Positions 35,367 to 43,901 of a DNA stretch of 64,000 nt are shown piece after piece. Where the stretch lies: contig NZ_CP108036.1 of the NCBI RefSeq assembly GCF_036170895.1, positions 7,041,501-7,105,500 of the forward strand. Direction: 5' to 3'. The position numbers were made by a program, and so were the translations under genes. This stretch comes from Streptomyces erythrochromogenes. GTDB taxonomy: Bacteria > Actinomycetota > Actinomycetes > Streptomycetales > Streptomycetaceae. Within the stretch, counting starts at the first letter, position 1. Each line of letters begins with the position of its first letter. A model generated the notes under the pieces. It saw nothing but the letters and a program-made list of their open reading frames with translations. It did no database searches and had not been told where the DNA came from.

Positions 35367-37184
35367 TCAGTTCTTCGCCGCGGGCTCGGCATTGCGCCAG
35401 ACGGTCAGGTCGACGGTGATGAAGGCCGTCTCCTTCGCGCCGCCCGTCCTGCCGCGGAACGTCGCCACCGCGATGTGGCCGGCCTTGCTCAGCACGCAGA
35501 CCTGCGACCCGTCCGTGAGCTGGTCGAGGCCGATCTTCTCGGTGAAGCGGGTCACGGCCCGGCAGGTCTCCAAGGAGCCCTTCTCGGAGTTGTTCAGCAG
35601 GACGAGCTTGCCGTTCGTGCTACCGAACTTCTCGTCCCCGAACAGGGTGTCCCGGTAGAAGAACAGGTCGGCGTGCCCGTAGAGCACCCCGGCGCCGGTC
35701 GGCTCCTCGGCCGGGCGCGGAGGGTTGTCGGCGAACATCAGCTGGTGGTTCTGGGGCACGTCGATGCCCGGGTACGCGACCGGCTGCGGGTCGGGCCTCC
35801 CCGAGGGGGAGCTCGCGCCGCCCGCTGCCTTGTCGTTCCCGCCCTTGGCGGAGCCGTCCGGCAGCAGGGAACCGATGACCACGAGGCCGACGACCGCCGC
35901 CGCCACCGCCCCGGTGACGATCAGCCCCGTCCGCTTGGGGCGCGGCGGAACGGGCGGACCGGCGACGAAGCCCTGGGGGTGGAACGGCGGCGGCGTGCTG
36001 TGGCCCGGGGCGTACGAGGGCTGCGTGTACGGGGGCCGGCCGTACTGCGGCTGCGAGTACGAGGCCTGCGCGTACGGGGGCGGCGTCGGGTGTCCCGGCG
36101 GCACGGCCCCCGGAGCCGGAGCTGTCTGCGTCGGCGCGGCGGCCACACCGGTCGGCGTGTACCCGGGCGCGGCGGCGGGCGCCTGCGGCGAGACCGCGGT
36201 CGGAACCGCACCCGGAGCCGGAGTCGGCGCGGCCGTCGGCGGCTGCGCCGGCGGGACGGGCGCCGGCGCGGGCAGCCGCAGCCGCTCGGTGAGGGAACCG
36301 GCGACGGCCTGCGGCAACCAGTCCTCACCCTGGCGCAGCGGAGCCTCCGAGGCCGCGTTGCACAGCTCGATGACCTCGGTCAGGGTCGGGCGGTCGGCCG
36401 GATCACGACTGAGGCAGCGGGTCACCACAGGCCGCAACTCCTCCGGCAGGGCGCTCAGGTCGGGGTCCTCGTGCACGATCCGGTAGAGCACCGCGTGCGA
36501 GGGCCCGTCGCCGAAGACCGATGCACCGATGGCGGTGAAGGCCGCGATCTGCCCGAGGGCGAAGACGTCGGTGGCCGGGGTGACCGTGCCGGCCGAGGCC
36601 TGCTCGGGCGCCATGAACGCCGGGGTGCCGACGCTGACGCCGGTACTGGTCAGAGCGGTGGAGTCGGCGGCCCGGGCGATGCCGAAGTCGATGACCCGCG
36701 GGCCGTCGGAGGCGAGCAGCACGTTGGCGGGCTTCAGGTCCCGGTGGACGATGCCCGCGCCGTGGATGACGTGCAGCGCCTCGGCTACCCCGACGGTCAA
36801 CAGCAGCACGCTGCGGACCGGCAGCGCGCCGTGTCGGGCGACGGCGTGGGCGAGCGAGGGGCCGGGTACGTAGGCCGTGGCCAGCCAGGGCTGGGGGCCC
36901 TCGGTGTCCGAGTCGATGACCGGGGCGGTGTAGAGCCCTTGGACCCGCTCCGCGGCCCGCACCTCCTGTTGGAAGCGTCGACGGAACTCGGGGTCCTCGC
37001 TGAACTCGGGCCGGATCACCTTGATGGCGATGGGCCGACCGCCCGGCGTGTGCGAGAGGTAGACCTTGCCCATCCCGCCCGCGCCCAGCACGGCCGCCAG
37101 GCGGTAGCCGCCCACGACGGCCGGGTCGTCCGCCTTGAGCGGCTGCAGGAAGTCGGCGGAAGGAGCGCTGCCCATGGGATCCAT
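35367..37184 (-). CDS. Membrane Ser/Thr protein kinase (PknB-like, no PASTA)
   Basis: A 605-residue Hanks-type kinase. Glycine loop VLGAGGMGKVY (about 32), ATP Lys in IAIKVI, catalytic HRDLKPANVLL (about 148), Mg site DFGIA, activation segment TSTGVSVGTPAFMAPEQ. Residues 300-435 are a Pro/Ala/Tyr-rich juxtamembrane linker; one membrane helix (LIVTGAVAAAVVGLVVIGSLL, about 440) leads to an outer domain of about 140 residues with two Cys and no PASTA repeats. Typical of Streptomyces sensor kinases; the ligand is unknown. Position: 158 bases after the FKBP gene. Confidence 0.9.
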   Translation of the reverse strand: MDPMGSAPSADFLQPLKADDPAVVGGYRLAAVLGAGGMGKVYLSHTPGGRPIAIKVIRPEFSEDPEFRRRFQQEVRAAERVQGLYTAPVIDSDTEGPQPWLATAYVPGPSLAHAVARHGALPVRSVLLLTVGVAEALHVIHGAGIVHRDLKPANVLLASDGPRVIDFGIARAADSTALTSTGVSVGTPAFMAPEQASAGTVTPATDVFALGQIAAFTAIGASVFGDGPSHAVLYRIVHEDPDLSALPEELRPVVTRCLSRDPADRPTLTEVIELCNAASEAPLRQGEDWLPQAVAGSLTERLRLPAPAPVPPAQPPTAAPTPAPGAVPTAVSPQAPAAAPGYTPTGVAAAPTQTAPAPGAVPPGHPTPPPYAQASYSQPQYGRPPYTQPSYAPGHSTPPPFHPQGFVAGPPVPPRPKRTGLIVTGAVAAAVVGLVVIGSLLPDGSAKGGNDKAAGGASSPSGRPDPQPVAYPGIDVPQNHQLMFADNPPRPAEEPTGAGVLYGHADLFFYRDTLFGDEKFGSTNGKLVLLNNSEKGSLETCRAVTRFTEKIGLDQLTDGSQVCVLSKAGHIAVATFRGRTGGAKETAFITVDLTVWRNAEPAAKN

Positions 37185-37297
37185 CTCTGATTGCGGCGAT
37201 TCAGCACCTGCCGGCGCCCCGAAGTCACCGAGAGCGTACCCAATGCCCGGCCCGCCCCCGCCCCGGACCGGCGCGCCGGCTCGGGCAGTTGACGGAC

Positions 37298-37320
37298 CGG
37301 GCCGGCATCCGTCCGGCCCG
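37298..37320 (-). terminator. Hairpin after the FKBP gene
   Basis: CGGGCCGG (37298-37305) and CCGGCCCG (37313-37320) form an 8-bp stem with a 7-base loop in the spacer between the FKBP gene and the kinase gene. Confidence 0.5.
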
Positions 37321-37342
37321 ACCCGCCACGGGCACTCAGAAC

Positions 37343-37720
37343 TCAGACCACGGAGAGCAGGTCCACCACGAAGACGAGCGTGGAACCCGCCGGGATCAAC
37401 GGCGAGGGGGACTGGTTGCCGTAGCCGAGGCGCGGAGGGACGACGATCTCGCGCCGGCCGCCGACCTTCATCCCCCTGATGCCCCGGTCCCAGCCCTTGA
37501 TGACCCTGCCGCCGCCCACGGCGAACTTGAACGGCTCGCCGCGGTCCCAGGAGGCGTCGAACTCCGCTCCGGACTCGAAGGTGACCCCGACGTAGTGGAC
37601 CCGGACGACCCTGCCCGGCTTCGCCTCGGGTCCGTCCCCGACGACGAGGTCCCGGATGACCAGCTCCTGGGGAGCATCACCCGCCGGACGTTCGACCGCG
37701 GGCTTCGTCGGTTCACTCAT
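37343..37720 (-). CDS. FKBP-type peptidyl-prolyl isomerase
   Basis: A 125-residue cytosolic single-domain FKBP: VVRVHYVGVTFESGAEFDASWDRGEPFKFAVGGGRVIKGWD and the later IPAGSTLVFVVDLLSV give the complete fold. It catalyses cis-trans isomerisation of Xaa-Pro bonds. ATG 37720 has GAGGG 6 bases upstream; no signal peptide. Monocistronic by spacing. Confidence 0.92.
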   Translation of the reverse strand: MSEPTKPAVERPAGDAPQELVIRDLVVGDGPEAKPGRVVRVHYVGVTFESGAEFDASWDRGEPFKFAVGGGRVIKGWDRGIRGMKVGGRREIVVPPRLGYGNQSPSPLIPAGSTLVFVVDLLSVV

Positions 37721-38166
37721 CGCACCCTCACCACTCTCCGCCGGAATCCCTCGTACCGGCCGGCTGAAGTACATCAGACCCCACGGAGCGGAAGGGGGAG
37801 GAAGCCGATGCCGCTTCCGAGGACGCTCAGAAGAAGCCGAGCTTCTTGGGGGAGTAGGAGACCAGGAGGTTCTTCGTCTGCTGGTGGTACAGCGCCTAGA
37901 CCCATTCTGACCAGGCGAAACGACAGTCGGTGAGGCCTTCTGCCAGGGGCTGGCCCGGGAATGGTCCGGATCTTGGTACGTTCCGGCCCGGGCGGCCGGG
38001 ATCGGGCAGTCCAGCACGCCCACCTGTCGGGCCGCCGCATCCCGTGCCTGAATCTCGCGCGGGTTGCGCGGGGAGAGCCAGGTCCTTCCGAGGTCCGGTG
38101 GGCGGGTCGGCGTGCAGAGTGAGAACGGCCGACGTACGGGTGAAAGGTCTGAACCGATACCGGGAA
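37721..38166. other. Gene-free stretch containing relic repeat copy 1
   Basis: No intact gene is visible. The stretch holds the 147-base dispersed relic repeat (37831-37977), followed by an open but unconvincing minus-strand frame that runs into the desaturase 3' end. Confidence 0.6.
37831..37977 (-). repeat. Dispersed relic repeat, copy 1
   Basis: 147 bases from AAGAAGCCGAGCTTCTTGGG to CCGGATCTTGGT. Read on the minus strand it gives PRSGPFPG, then RFAWSEWV, a TAG, and ALYHQQTKNLLVSYSPKKLG followed by FF and TGA: the last 50 residues of a decayed gene. Copy 2 (41711-41857) has exactly the same length and spacing; copy 3 (49234-49332) is shorter. The gene family is not recognised. Confidence 0.7.
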
Positions 38167-39285
38167 TCAGGCGGCGACGAGCTCCTGATCGCGGTCCGGC
38201 GCATCGACCTTGGGCTTCTTGTTCGGCAGCGAGAGCCGGAAGACCTTGCGCCACGCGGAGAACACCTGCTTGGGCAGCGGCCCGGTGACGTACTCCAGCT
38301 CGTACTTTTCGAACAGCGCGCGCACCTTCACCGCGACCTCGGCGTACCGGTTGCTCGGCAGGTCCGGGAACAGGTGGTGCTCGATCTGGTGCGACAGGTT
38401 GCCGGTCATGAAGTGCATGGCCCTGCTGCCGCTGATGTTCGCCGAGCCCATCATCTGGCGCAGGTACCACTGGCCGCGGGTCTCGCCCTTGATCGACCGG
38501 CGCTCGAAGGTCTGAACGCCCTCGGGGAAGTGCCCGCACATGATGACCGAGTGGGTCCAGATGTTGCGGACCAGGTTCGCGGTGAACGTGGCGGCGAGCG
38601 TGGTGAGGAAGGACGGGCCCGACAGCAGCGGGTGGATCACGTAGTCCTTGAGCACCTGTTTGCGGATCTTGCGGCCCACGGCCTTGGCCCGCGCGCGGAA
38701 CTCCGGGGTGTTGCGGCGGCGCTTGTGCAGGTTCTTGCCGAGCTCCAGGTCGTACGCTGCGATGCCGTACTCGAAGAAGCAGGCGTTGAGGAAGTTCCAC
38801 AGCGGCTGACCGAGGTGGAACGGGTGCCACTTCTGGTCCTCGTCGACGCGCATGATGCCGTAGCCGAGGTCGTTGTCCTTGCCGATCACGTTGGTGTACG
38901 TGTGGTGCAGCTCGTTGTGCGAGTGTTTCCACTGGTCGGCCGGCGAGACGTGATCCCATTCCCAGGTGGTGGAGTGGATCTTCGGGTCTCGCATCCAGTC
39001 CCACTGGCCGTGCAGGATGTTGTGGCCGATCTCCATGTTGTCCATGATCTTCGCCACGGACAGCCCGGCGGTGCCGAGCAGCCACGCGGGCGGGAAGAAC
39101 GAGAACAGCAGCACGCCCCTGCTGACCAGCTCGAGCTTGCGCTGCGCCGAGATGACCGTACGGATGTAGGCGGCGTCCTTCTCGCCACGGCTGGCGATCA
39201 CCTCGTCGCGGATCGCGTCCAGCTCGCGGCCAAGCTCTTCGATCTGCTCCGCGGTCAGGTGGGCGGTGGGGTCGATGGCGGTCAA
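38167..39285 (-). CDS. Membrane fatty-acid (acyl) desaturase
   Basis: A 372-residue di-iron desaturase of the DesA3/acyl-CoA type. All three histidine boxes are present: GHNILHG (about 88), HSHNELHHTYTN (about 122) and SHQIEHHLFPDLPSNRY (about 298), with hydrophobic segments between. It introduces a double bond in acyl chains using electrons from the reductase whose gene ends 8 bases upstream. TTG 39285 is the likely start because GGAG stands 5 bases before it and no better start gives the full N terminus. Operon with the reductase; possible control by the FabR-like TetR protein or the divergent PucR protein. Confidence 0.9.
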   Translation of the reverse strand: MTAIDPTAHLTAEQIEELGRELDAIRDEVIASRGEKDAAYIRTVISAQRKLELVSRGVLLFSFFPPAWLLGTAGLSVAKIMDNMEIGHNILHGQWDWMRDPKIHSTTWEWDHVSPADQWKHSHNELHHTYTNVIGKDNDLGYGIMRVDEDQKWHPFHLGQPLWNFLNACFFEYGIAAYDLELGKNLHKRRRNTPEFRARAKAVGRKIRKQVLKDYVIHPLLSGPSFLTTLAATFTANLVRNIWTHSVIMCGHFPEGVQTFERRSIKGETRGQWYLRQMMGSANISGSRAMHFMTGNLSHQIEHHLFPDLPSNRYAEVAVKVRALFEKYELEYVTGPLPKQVFSAWRKVFRLSLPNKKPKVDAPDRDQELVAA

Positions 39286-39292
39286 GGTGCTC

Positions 39293-40348
39293 CTACCGTT
39301 CGATGTCGCAGGGGCCCGCCGCGGCGGACACGCAGGTCTGGATGAGGACGCCCGGCTCGGCCTCGGTGATCTCGCCGGTGCGCAGGTCGCGGACGGCGCC
39401 CGCCTTGAGCGGCGTGACGCATCCGAAGCAGATGCCCATGCGGCACCCGGACGGCATGAGCACGCCGGCCTCCTCGCCGATGTCCAGCAACGGCGTTGCG
39501 CCGTCCGCCTCGACGGTCTTGCCGGTGGCGCTGAACGTGACCTCGCCGCCGTCGCCGGCGGCGACGATGCCGGGGCGGAAGCGTTCGGTGTGCAGGCGCT
39601 CTCTGACGCCGCGTTCGCTCCAGAACTCCTCGGCGGCGTCGAGCAGGCCCGCGGGCCCGCAGGCCCAGGTCTCGCGCTCGGCCCAGTCGGGTACCAGTTC
39701 GTCGAGTCGGGCGATGTCGAGCACGCCGTCCGTGTCGGTGTGCACCTCGGTGAGCCGCAGCTTCTTGGCCGCGACCAGGTCGTGCAGTTCGTTACGGAAG
39801 ATCACGTCTTGCGGCTGTGGCGCGCTGTGGACCATGACGACGTCGTCGAAGTCGATGTCGCGCAGCATGCCCATCACGGGCGTGATGCCGCTGCCGGCCG
39901 TCAGGTAGAGCACCTTGGCGGGCTTGGCCTCCGGCAGTACGAAGTCACCGGTCGGCTGGTCGAGCTGGACCAGCGTGCCGGGCTTCGCCCTGCGGACCAG
40001 GTGGTTGCTGACCTTGCCGTCCGGGATCGCCTTCACGGTGATCGTGACGCGGCCGTCCTGGCGGTTCGTCGGCGAGGTGATGGAGTAGGCGCGCCACAGG
40101 CGCCGCCCGTCGACGTCGGCCCCGATCCGCACGTACTGACCGGCCGTGTGGCCGCGCCAGCCCCTTCCCGGCCTGATCACGATGGTCGCGGCGTCAGCCG
40201 TCTCGGGGTGCACGGCCTCGATGCGCCCCCGCAGGTCGGCGCCCGCCCGCAGCGGGCTGACCAGGTCGAGGTAGTCCGACGGCAGCAGCGGCGTCGTGAC
40301 CATCTCCAGCAGTTTCCACGCCCTACTGCGGAGGGCTGCACTCGTCAT
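39293..40348 (-). CDS. Ferredoxin reductase with fused 2Fe-2S domain (desaturase partner)
   Basis: A 351-residue electron-transfer protein. FAD domain (RAYSITSPTN, about 85), NAD(P) domain (TAGSGITPVMGML, about 150; WACGPAGLLDAAEEFW, about 230) and a C-terminal plant-type ferredoxin module with CRMGICFGC plus a later Cys in IQTCVSA. The layout equals Mycobacterium Rv3230c, the known partner of desaturase DesA3. Its gene precedes the desaturase by 8 bases. It would reduce the desaturase di-iron centre with NAD(P)H. Confidence 0.9.
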   Translation of the reverse strand: MTSAALRSRAWKLLEMVTTPLLPSDYLDLVSPLRAGADLRGRIEAVHPETADAATIVIRPGRGWRGHTAGQYVRIGADVDGRRLWRAYSITSPTNRQDGRVTITVKAIPDGKVSNHLVRRAKPGTLVQLDQPTGDFVLPEAKPAKVLYLTAGSGITPVMGMLRDIDFDDVVMVHSAPQPQDVIFRNELHDLVAAKKLRLTEVHTDTDGVLDIARLDELVPDWAERETWACGPAGLLDAAEEFWSERGVRERLHTERFRPGIVAAGDGGEVTFSATGKTVEADGATPLLDIGEEAGVLMPSGCRMGICFGCVTPLKAGAVRDLRTGEITEAEPGVLIQTCVSAAAGPCDIER

Positions 40349-40435
40349 GGCTCCAGCTTGCTGCGCCTCACGGCGTAAGGTCCTGACCGTAGGACGTGAA
40401 TCTGATCGGCAGAATTGTTCGCAGGGAACAAAAAC

Positions 40436-41575
40436 GTGAGCCATGTAACCCGGAGGGCCAGCGAGCTGGCCCTGGATGAGACGACGGTCACCGTACTTCG
40501 GGCCGCACTGAAGACCACCGCCGGCGAGGTCGTCCAGGCGATCATCGACGAGGTCCCTCCCTACGCCAACGCCCTTTCGGGCCGCATGGGCGCCACCATC
40601 CGCCGCGCCGTCCGCACCGCCCTCGGGCACTACCTGGACCTCGCGAGCGGGAACGCCACGGGCGGCGATGGCGGTGACGCGGCTTACGAGCTGGGCCGCG
40701 GCGAGGTGCGCGACGGGCGTTCGATGGACGCCCTGCTCAGCGCCTACCGCGTCGGCGCCCGCGTGGCCTGGCGATGCCTGGCAGCGGGGGCGGTACCCGC
40801 AGGTCTGCCCGCCGCCGAGGTCGCCAAGTTCGCCGAGCTGACCTTTGCCTACATCGACGAGCTCTCCGCCGCGAGCGCCGCGGGCCACGCCGACGAACTG
40901 GCCGCCCGGGGCCGGGACCACGAGCGCCACCTGGAACACCTGGCCCGCGACCTCCTTGCCGACGCGAGCCCGGACGTGCTGCTGGCCTCTGCTCAACGGG
41001 CCGGGTGGCAGCCTCCGGTTTCGCTGACCGCGGTCCTTCTGCCCGCCGCCCAGGCCCGGCCTGCCTACCGCGCGCTCGACCCGAGCACCCTCGTTCTCGA
41101 CGATCTGCCGGACGCCACCGGTGTGCTGCTCGTCCCCGATGCCGACCGGTCACATCTCTTGCGGCAGCTGACCGACCGCACCGCCGTGGTCGGCCCGGCC
41201 CGGCCATGGACTCGAGCGTCCGCCTCGTACGCACGAGCCGCACGCGCGCGCTCCCTCTCCTCCGATATCCGCGACACCGAGGACCACCTGCCCGAGCTGG
41301 TGCTGAGCGCCGACGTGGACGTGCTCGCGGACCTGCGTGCCCGAGCCCTCGCACCGTTGCGGACCCTGCCTGTCGCGACCGCACGGCGGCTGGAGGAGAC
41401 GTTGCGGGAGTGGCTGCTGCACCAGGGCAGGCGGGACGAGGTGGCGGCGGCGTTGTTCGTCCATCCCCAGACCGTCCGGTACCGGATGTCGCAGCTGCGG
41501 GAGCTCTTTCCGGATCTCGCATCGCCACACCGGGTCCTCGAGCTGACGATGGCGGTCGGTCTTCGGGTCAGCTGA
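40436..41575 (+). CDS. PucR-type helix-turn-helix regulator
   Basis: A 379-residue regulator. Residues 15-160 are an all-helical sensor-like domain (RGEVRDGRSMDALLSAYRVGARVAWR), and the C-terminal 60 residues are a PucR HTH_30 domain (LLHQGRRDEVAAALFVHPQTVRYRMSQLRELF). GTG 40436 is preferred, with AGGGAA upstream. It is divergent from the desaturase/reductase operon across 87 bases, and proteins of this type often sit beside such operons, so direct control is likely. A clear terminator follows. Confidence 0.85.
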   Translation: MSHVTRRASELALDETTVTVLRAALKTTAGEVVQAIIDEVPPYANALSGRMGATIRRAVRTALGHYLDLASGNATGGDGGDAAYELGRGEVRDGRSMDALLSAYRVGARVAWRCLAAGAVPAGLPAAEVAKFAELTFAYIDELSAASAAGHADELAARGRDHERHLEHLARDLLADASPDVLLASAQRAGWQPPVSLTAVLLPAAQARPAYRALDPSTLVLDDLPDATGVLLVPDADRSHLLRQLTDRTAVVGPARPWTRASASYARAARARSLSSDIRDTEDHLPELVLSADVDVLADLRARALAPLRTLPVATARRLEETLREWLLHQGRRDEVAAALFVHPQTVRYRMSQLRELFPDLASPHRVLELTMAVGLRVS

Positions 41576-41658
41576 CGTGTACCTCGACCGCGGGAGAGGG
41601 GCTGGACGAACCGGGAGGAACAGAAAGGGTTGACACCCGTGTCGAGCGGGTCGAGCCG

Positions 41659-41696
41659 ACGGCGCCTGAGGGGCGAAAGCCCAGGTCAGGCGCCGT
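41659..41696 (+). terminator. Terminator after the PucR regulator
   Basis: ACGGCGCCTGA (41659-41669) and TCAGGCGCCGT (41686-41696) pair perfectly; inside, GGGC-GAAA-GCCC makes a second stem with a GAAA tetraloop. Confidence 0.8.
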
Positions 41697-41710
41697 CTTT
41701 CAGGCTCTAA

Positions 41711-41857
41711 AAGAAGCCGAGCCTCTTGGGGGAGTAGGAGACCAGGAGGTTCTTCGTCTGCTGGTCGTGCAGGACGCGCATCATGGTTGACCAGATGAAG
41801 CGATGGTCCTGAGGCTTCTGACCAGAGATGCAGTTCGGGAATGGTCCGGATCTTGGT
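41711..41857 (-). repeat. Dispersed relic repeat, copy 2
   Basis: The same 147-base unit as 37831-37977. On the minus strand its frame is open: GPFPNCISGQKPQDHRFIW, STMMRVLHDQQTKNLLVSYS, then PKRLGFF and TAG. It forms the left flank of the low-GC radical-SAM island. Confidence 0.7.
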
Positions 41858-42176
41858 CCTCGGGAGCCCGCTCTCCCACTCAGCCGGCGAATTGCGCGGG
41901 TGCCCGAAGAGAGTGGACCGCCGACACGGCCCTCGGATTCTGTCTCTGCGGGCAGTGGCCCTCGGTGTCATCCGGGTCGGTGGTGTAGATGTTGGCCCCG
42001 TGTCGATCGCCGGCTGCTGCCCTGGTGGAAGGCCATCGGGCCCGGTCTACCCGCCTCCTCCTGGCGTCTGGCATCCGGCGACAGAGGGCGAGTGGGCCAA
42101 CGAACATGACCAATACCGAGTCGGAGTGTTTCGACCCGCCACCCGACATGTCGCGTCGGCCTTTCCCGTGGGCAGT

Positions 42177-43037
42177 TCAGTAGTAGTTGCGCATCAGTTC
42201 GTCCACCCAGGTCGGCTGGACGACCTTTCCGCGAGGCGCGAACTGGGTCATGTAGGGCTTGATGTCCAGCACCGGCGTGCCGTCCACCGCGTCGAGGCCC
42301 TCCACATGGATGTCCAGACCGTCCACCCGCAGCAACCGGCAGCGGGAGACCCCGATCCGGTTCGGGCGGTTCTTGCCGCGCTGGGCGAAGATGCCGACCA
42401 GCGGCCAGTCAACGTTGCTGCGCGGGTGCCGGGCACCACGCTGGATCTTCGACACCGGAACGCGGTGGAGGTGGTAGACGACCTCGACGTGGGAGAAGCT
42501 GTCTAGGCGGAGCAGAGCGTCCGAGGTGAACTGGTTGCTGTCCAGGTGGATCACCGAGGTCACCGGACCCCAGTTGTCGTCGGTGAGATCGAGACGATCG
42601 TTGTGCACGAACCCGACCGGGACGACGTCCGTCACTGCCTTGATCTTCCGCCCCGTCTCCTCCCCGACTATTTCGTCTCCCTGCCAGACTTCGCCCCGCA
42701 CCAGCAACTCGCCAGCGGTGGCCCGCTGCACCGTCAGGTAGATCTCCTCCCGGGCCACGCCGAGCAAGTCGCCGAGGCGCGCTTGGAGAAGCTTCAGCAA
42801 CGCGCCGACCTGGTCTCGGGTGTAACTCTGCTTACAAACCACGAACCCGACGGGGGCCGGGGCGTCGGTGTCCTTCTCCCACTCGGGCCGGTGGAAACTG
42901 CCGGGCTCCAGCTGCTGCCAGAGCATCCAGCAGTGCCCGGAGGGTAGGTTCAGCAGTCCGGTTACGGCGTCGGACACTTCCTGCAACGCCGCGACACCGG
43001 GGCTCGGCGCCGGCGTGTAGAGCGTGATCATCGGCAT
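42177..43037 (-). CDS. Tautomerase-like / TrmO-like SAM methyltransferase fusion
   Basis: A 286-residue two-domain protein. Residues 1-125 look like a 4-oxalocrotonate-tautomerase-related domain (MITLYTPAPSP, GHCWMLWQQLEPGSFHRPEW, IYLTVQRATAGELLVRGEVW). Residues about 150-286 are a TrmO/TsaA (UPF0066) domain (PLVGIFAQRGKNRPNRIGVSR, DGTPVLDIKPYM); classical TrmO uses SAM to N6-methylate t6A37 of tRNA. ATG 43037 follows the methyltransferase stop by one base. As the last gene of the radical-SAM peptide operon it may methylate or isomerise the peptide rather than tRNA (inference). Confidence 0.78.
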   Translation of the reverse strand: MPMITLYTPAPSPGVAALQEVSDAVTGLLNLPSGHCWMLWQQLEPGSFHRPEWEKDTDAPAPVGFVVCKQSYTRDQVGALLKLLQARLGDLLGVAREEIYLTVQRATAGELLVRGEVWQGDEIVGEETGRKIKAVTDVVPVGFVHNDRLDLTDDNWGPVTSVIHLDSNQFTSDALLRLDSFSHVEVVYHLHRVPVSKIQRGARHPRSNVDWPLVGIFAQRGKNRPNRIGVSRCRLLRVDGLDIHVEGLDAVDGTPVLDIKPYMTQFAPRGKVVQPTWVDELMRNYY

Positions 43038-43038
43038 G

Positions 43039-43821
43039 TCAGCGGGTCTCCGCCAGCGGCTTGACACCGATCACCATGCAGGTTCGCACGGGGATGAGGA
43101 ATTCTCGGCCGGTGCGGCGGATGCCAAGGGCGTCCAGGTGTCCAGGAGGCGCCTCGGTGAGCCGCTGGCGGATGGCCTGCTCGGCCTCGGTGCCGGACGA
43201 GGCGATCTCGCACCACCGCTTCACCGGAACCCCGGTTGGGCTCTCCGCCTGCGAGCCGCGGGCGACAGGGACGTTCAGCCCGGCGTCATTGAGGCATTGG
43301 ATCCACTCGTCGAGGGTGTAGCTGCGCTGGTGCGTCGGGTCGTGGAGCATCTCCAGCTCGTGGTTGAGCGCGTCGATCTCCTGGTCCTCGTGGCCCTCTA
43401 GGTCGATGACGGCGAGCTGGCCGCCGGGGCGGAGCAGACGCGCCATGTCGGCCACCGCCGCTGCCAGGTCGGGGAAGTGGTGGGGTGCGAGCCGGGACAT
43501 GACGAGATCGAATGACCCGTCAGGGAAAGGGAGTTCTCCGGCGAAGGCCTCCACTGCCTCGACCTTCGCTCCGCGGTCGTCGGCCAGTGCACGGAACTCC
43601 TCCAGCATGCTGGGTGCGGGATCGACGCCGACCAGCCGGGCCGGGCCCTGAGCGGCGAAGGAGAGCGCGAGATGGCCCGCCCCGCAGGCAACGTCGCACA
43701 GGGCTCGGCCGGTCTGCGGGCCCAGCGTTTCGTGGAGCGCGTCGATCGTCGGGCTGGAGCGGTGTACCTCGCTGGTGGCGAAGTTGCTGGCGATCTTGTC
43801 GAATCGCTGGCTGGAGAGCAT
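43039..43821 (-). CDS. Class I SAM-dependent methyltransferase (UbiE/Methyltransf_11 type)
   Basis: A 260-residue methyltransferase: motif I LCDVACGAGHLALSFAA (about 40), motif II VGVDPAPSMLEEF, then GELPFPDGSFDLVMSRLAPHHFPD and LLRPGGQLAVID. Complete fold. Gap of 80 bases to the hydrolase gene upstream and one base to the TrmO fusion downstream. A tailoring role on the peptide product is inferred from the operon only. Confidence 0.82.
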   Translation of the reverse strand: MLSSQRFDKIASNFATSEVHRSSPTIDALHETLGPQTGRALCDVACGAGHLALSFAAQGPARLVGVDPAPSMLEEFRALADDRGAKVEAVEAFAGELPFPDGSFDLVMSRLAPHHFPDLAAAVADMARLLRPGGQLAVIDLEGHEDQEIDALNHELEMLHDPTHQRSYTLDEWIQCLNDAGLNVPVARGSQAESPTGVPVKRWCEIASSGTEAEQAIRQRLTEAPPGHLDALGIRRTGREFLIPVRTCMVIGVKPLAETR

Positions 43822-43901
43822 GCGAACGCCTTTCGGGGGATCTTTCCTCAGTCGCCTGAACGGCTGGGCGCGAGGGGGGTGTGGTTTCGGACGGGGACCA
43901 G

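Larger units (their letters stand above)
41576..42176. other. Gene-free stretch left of the RiPP island
   Basis: Holds the PucR terminator (41659-41696), relic repeat copy 2 (41711-41857) and about 300 bases with no convincing coding pattern. A 25-codon plus-strand frame (42107-42184) exists but has no ribosome site. Confidence 0.55.

Noticed and set aside
35941..36280. Repetitive Pro/Tyr/Gly-coding stretch, considered as a repeat array
   Set aside because: It is the flexible juxtamembrane linker of the Ser/Thr kinase, with irregular units and no spacer pattern of a CRISPR array.
42107..42184. A 25-codon plus-strand frame (MTNTESECFDPPPDMSRRPF...) as a second precursor peptide
   Set aside because: No ribosome-binding site, opposite strand to the operon, and its end overlaps the TrmO-fusion stop; chance is more likely.
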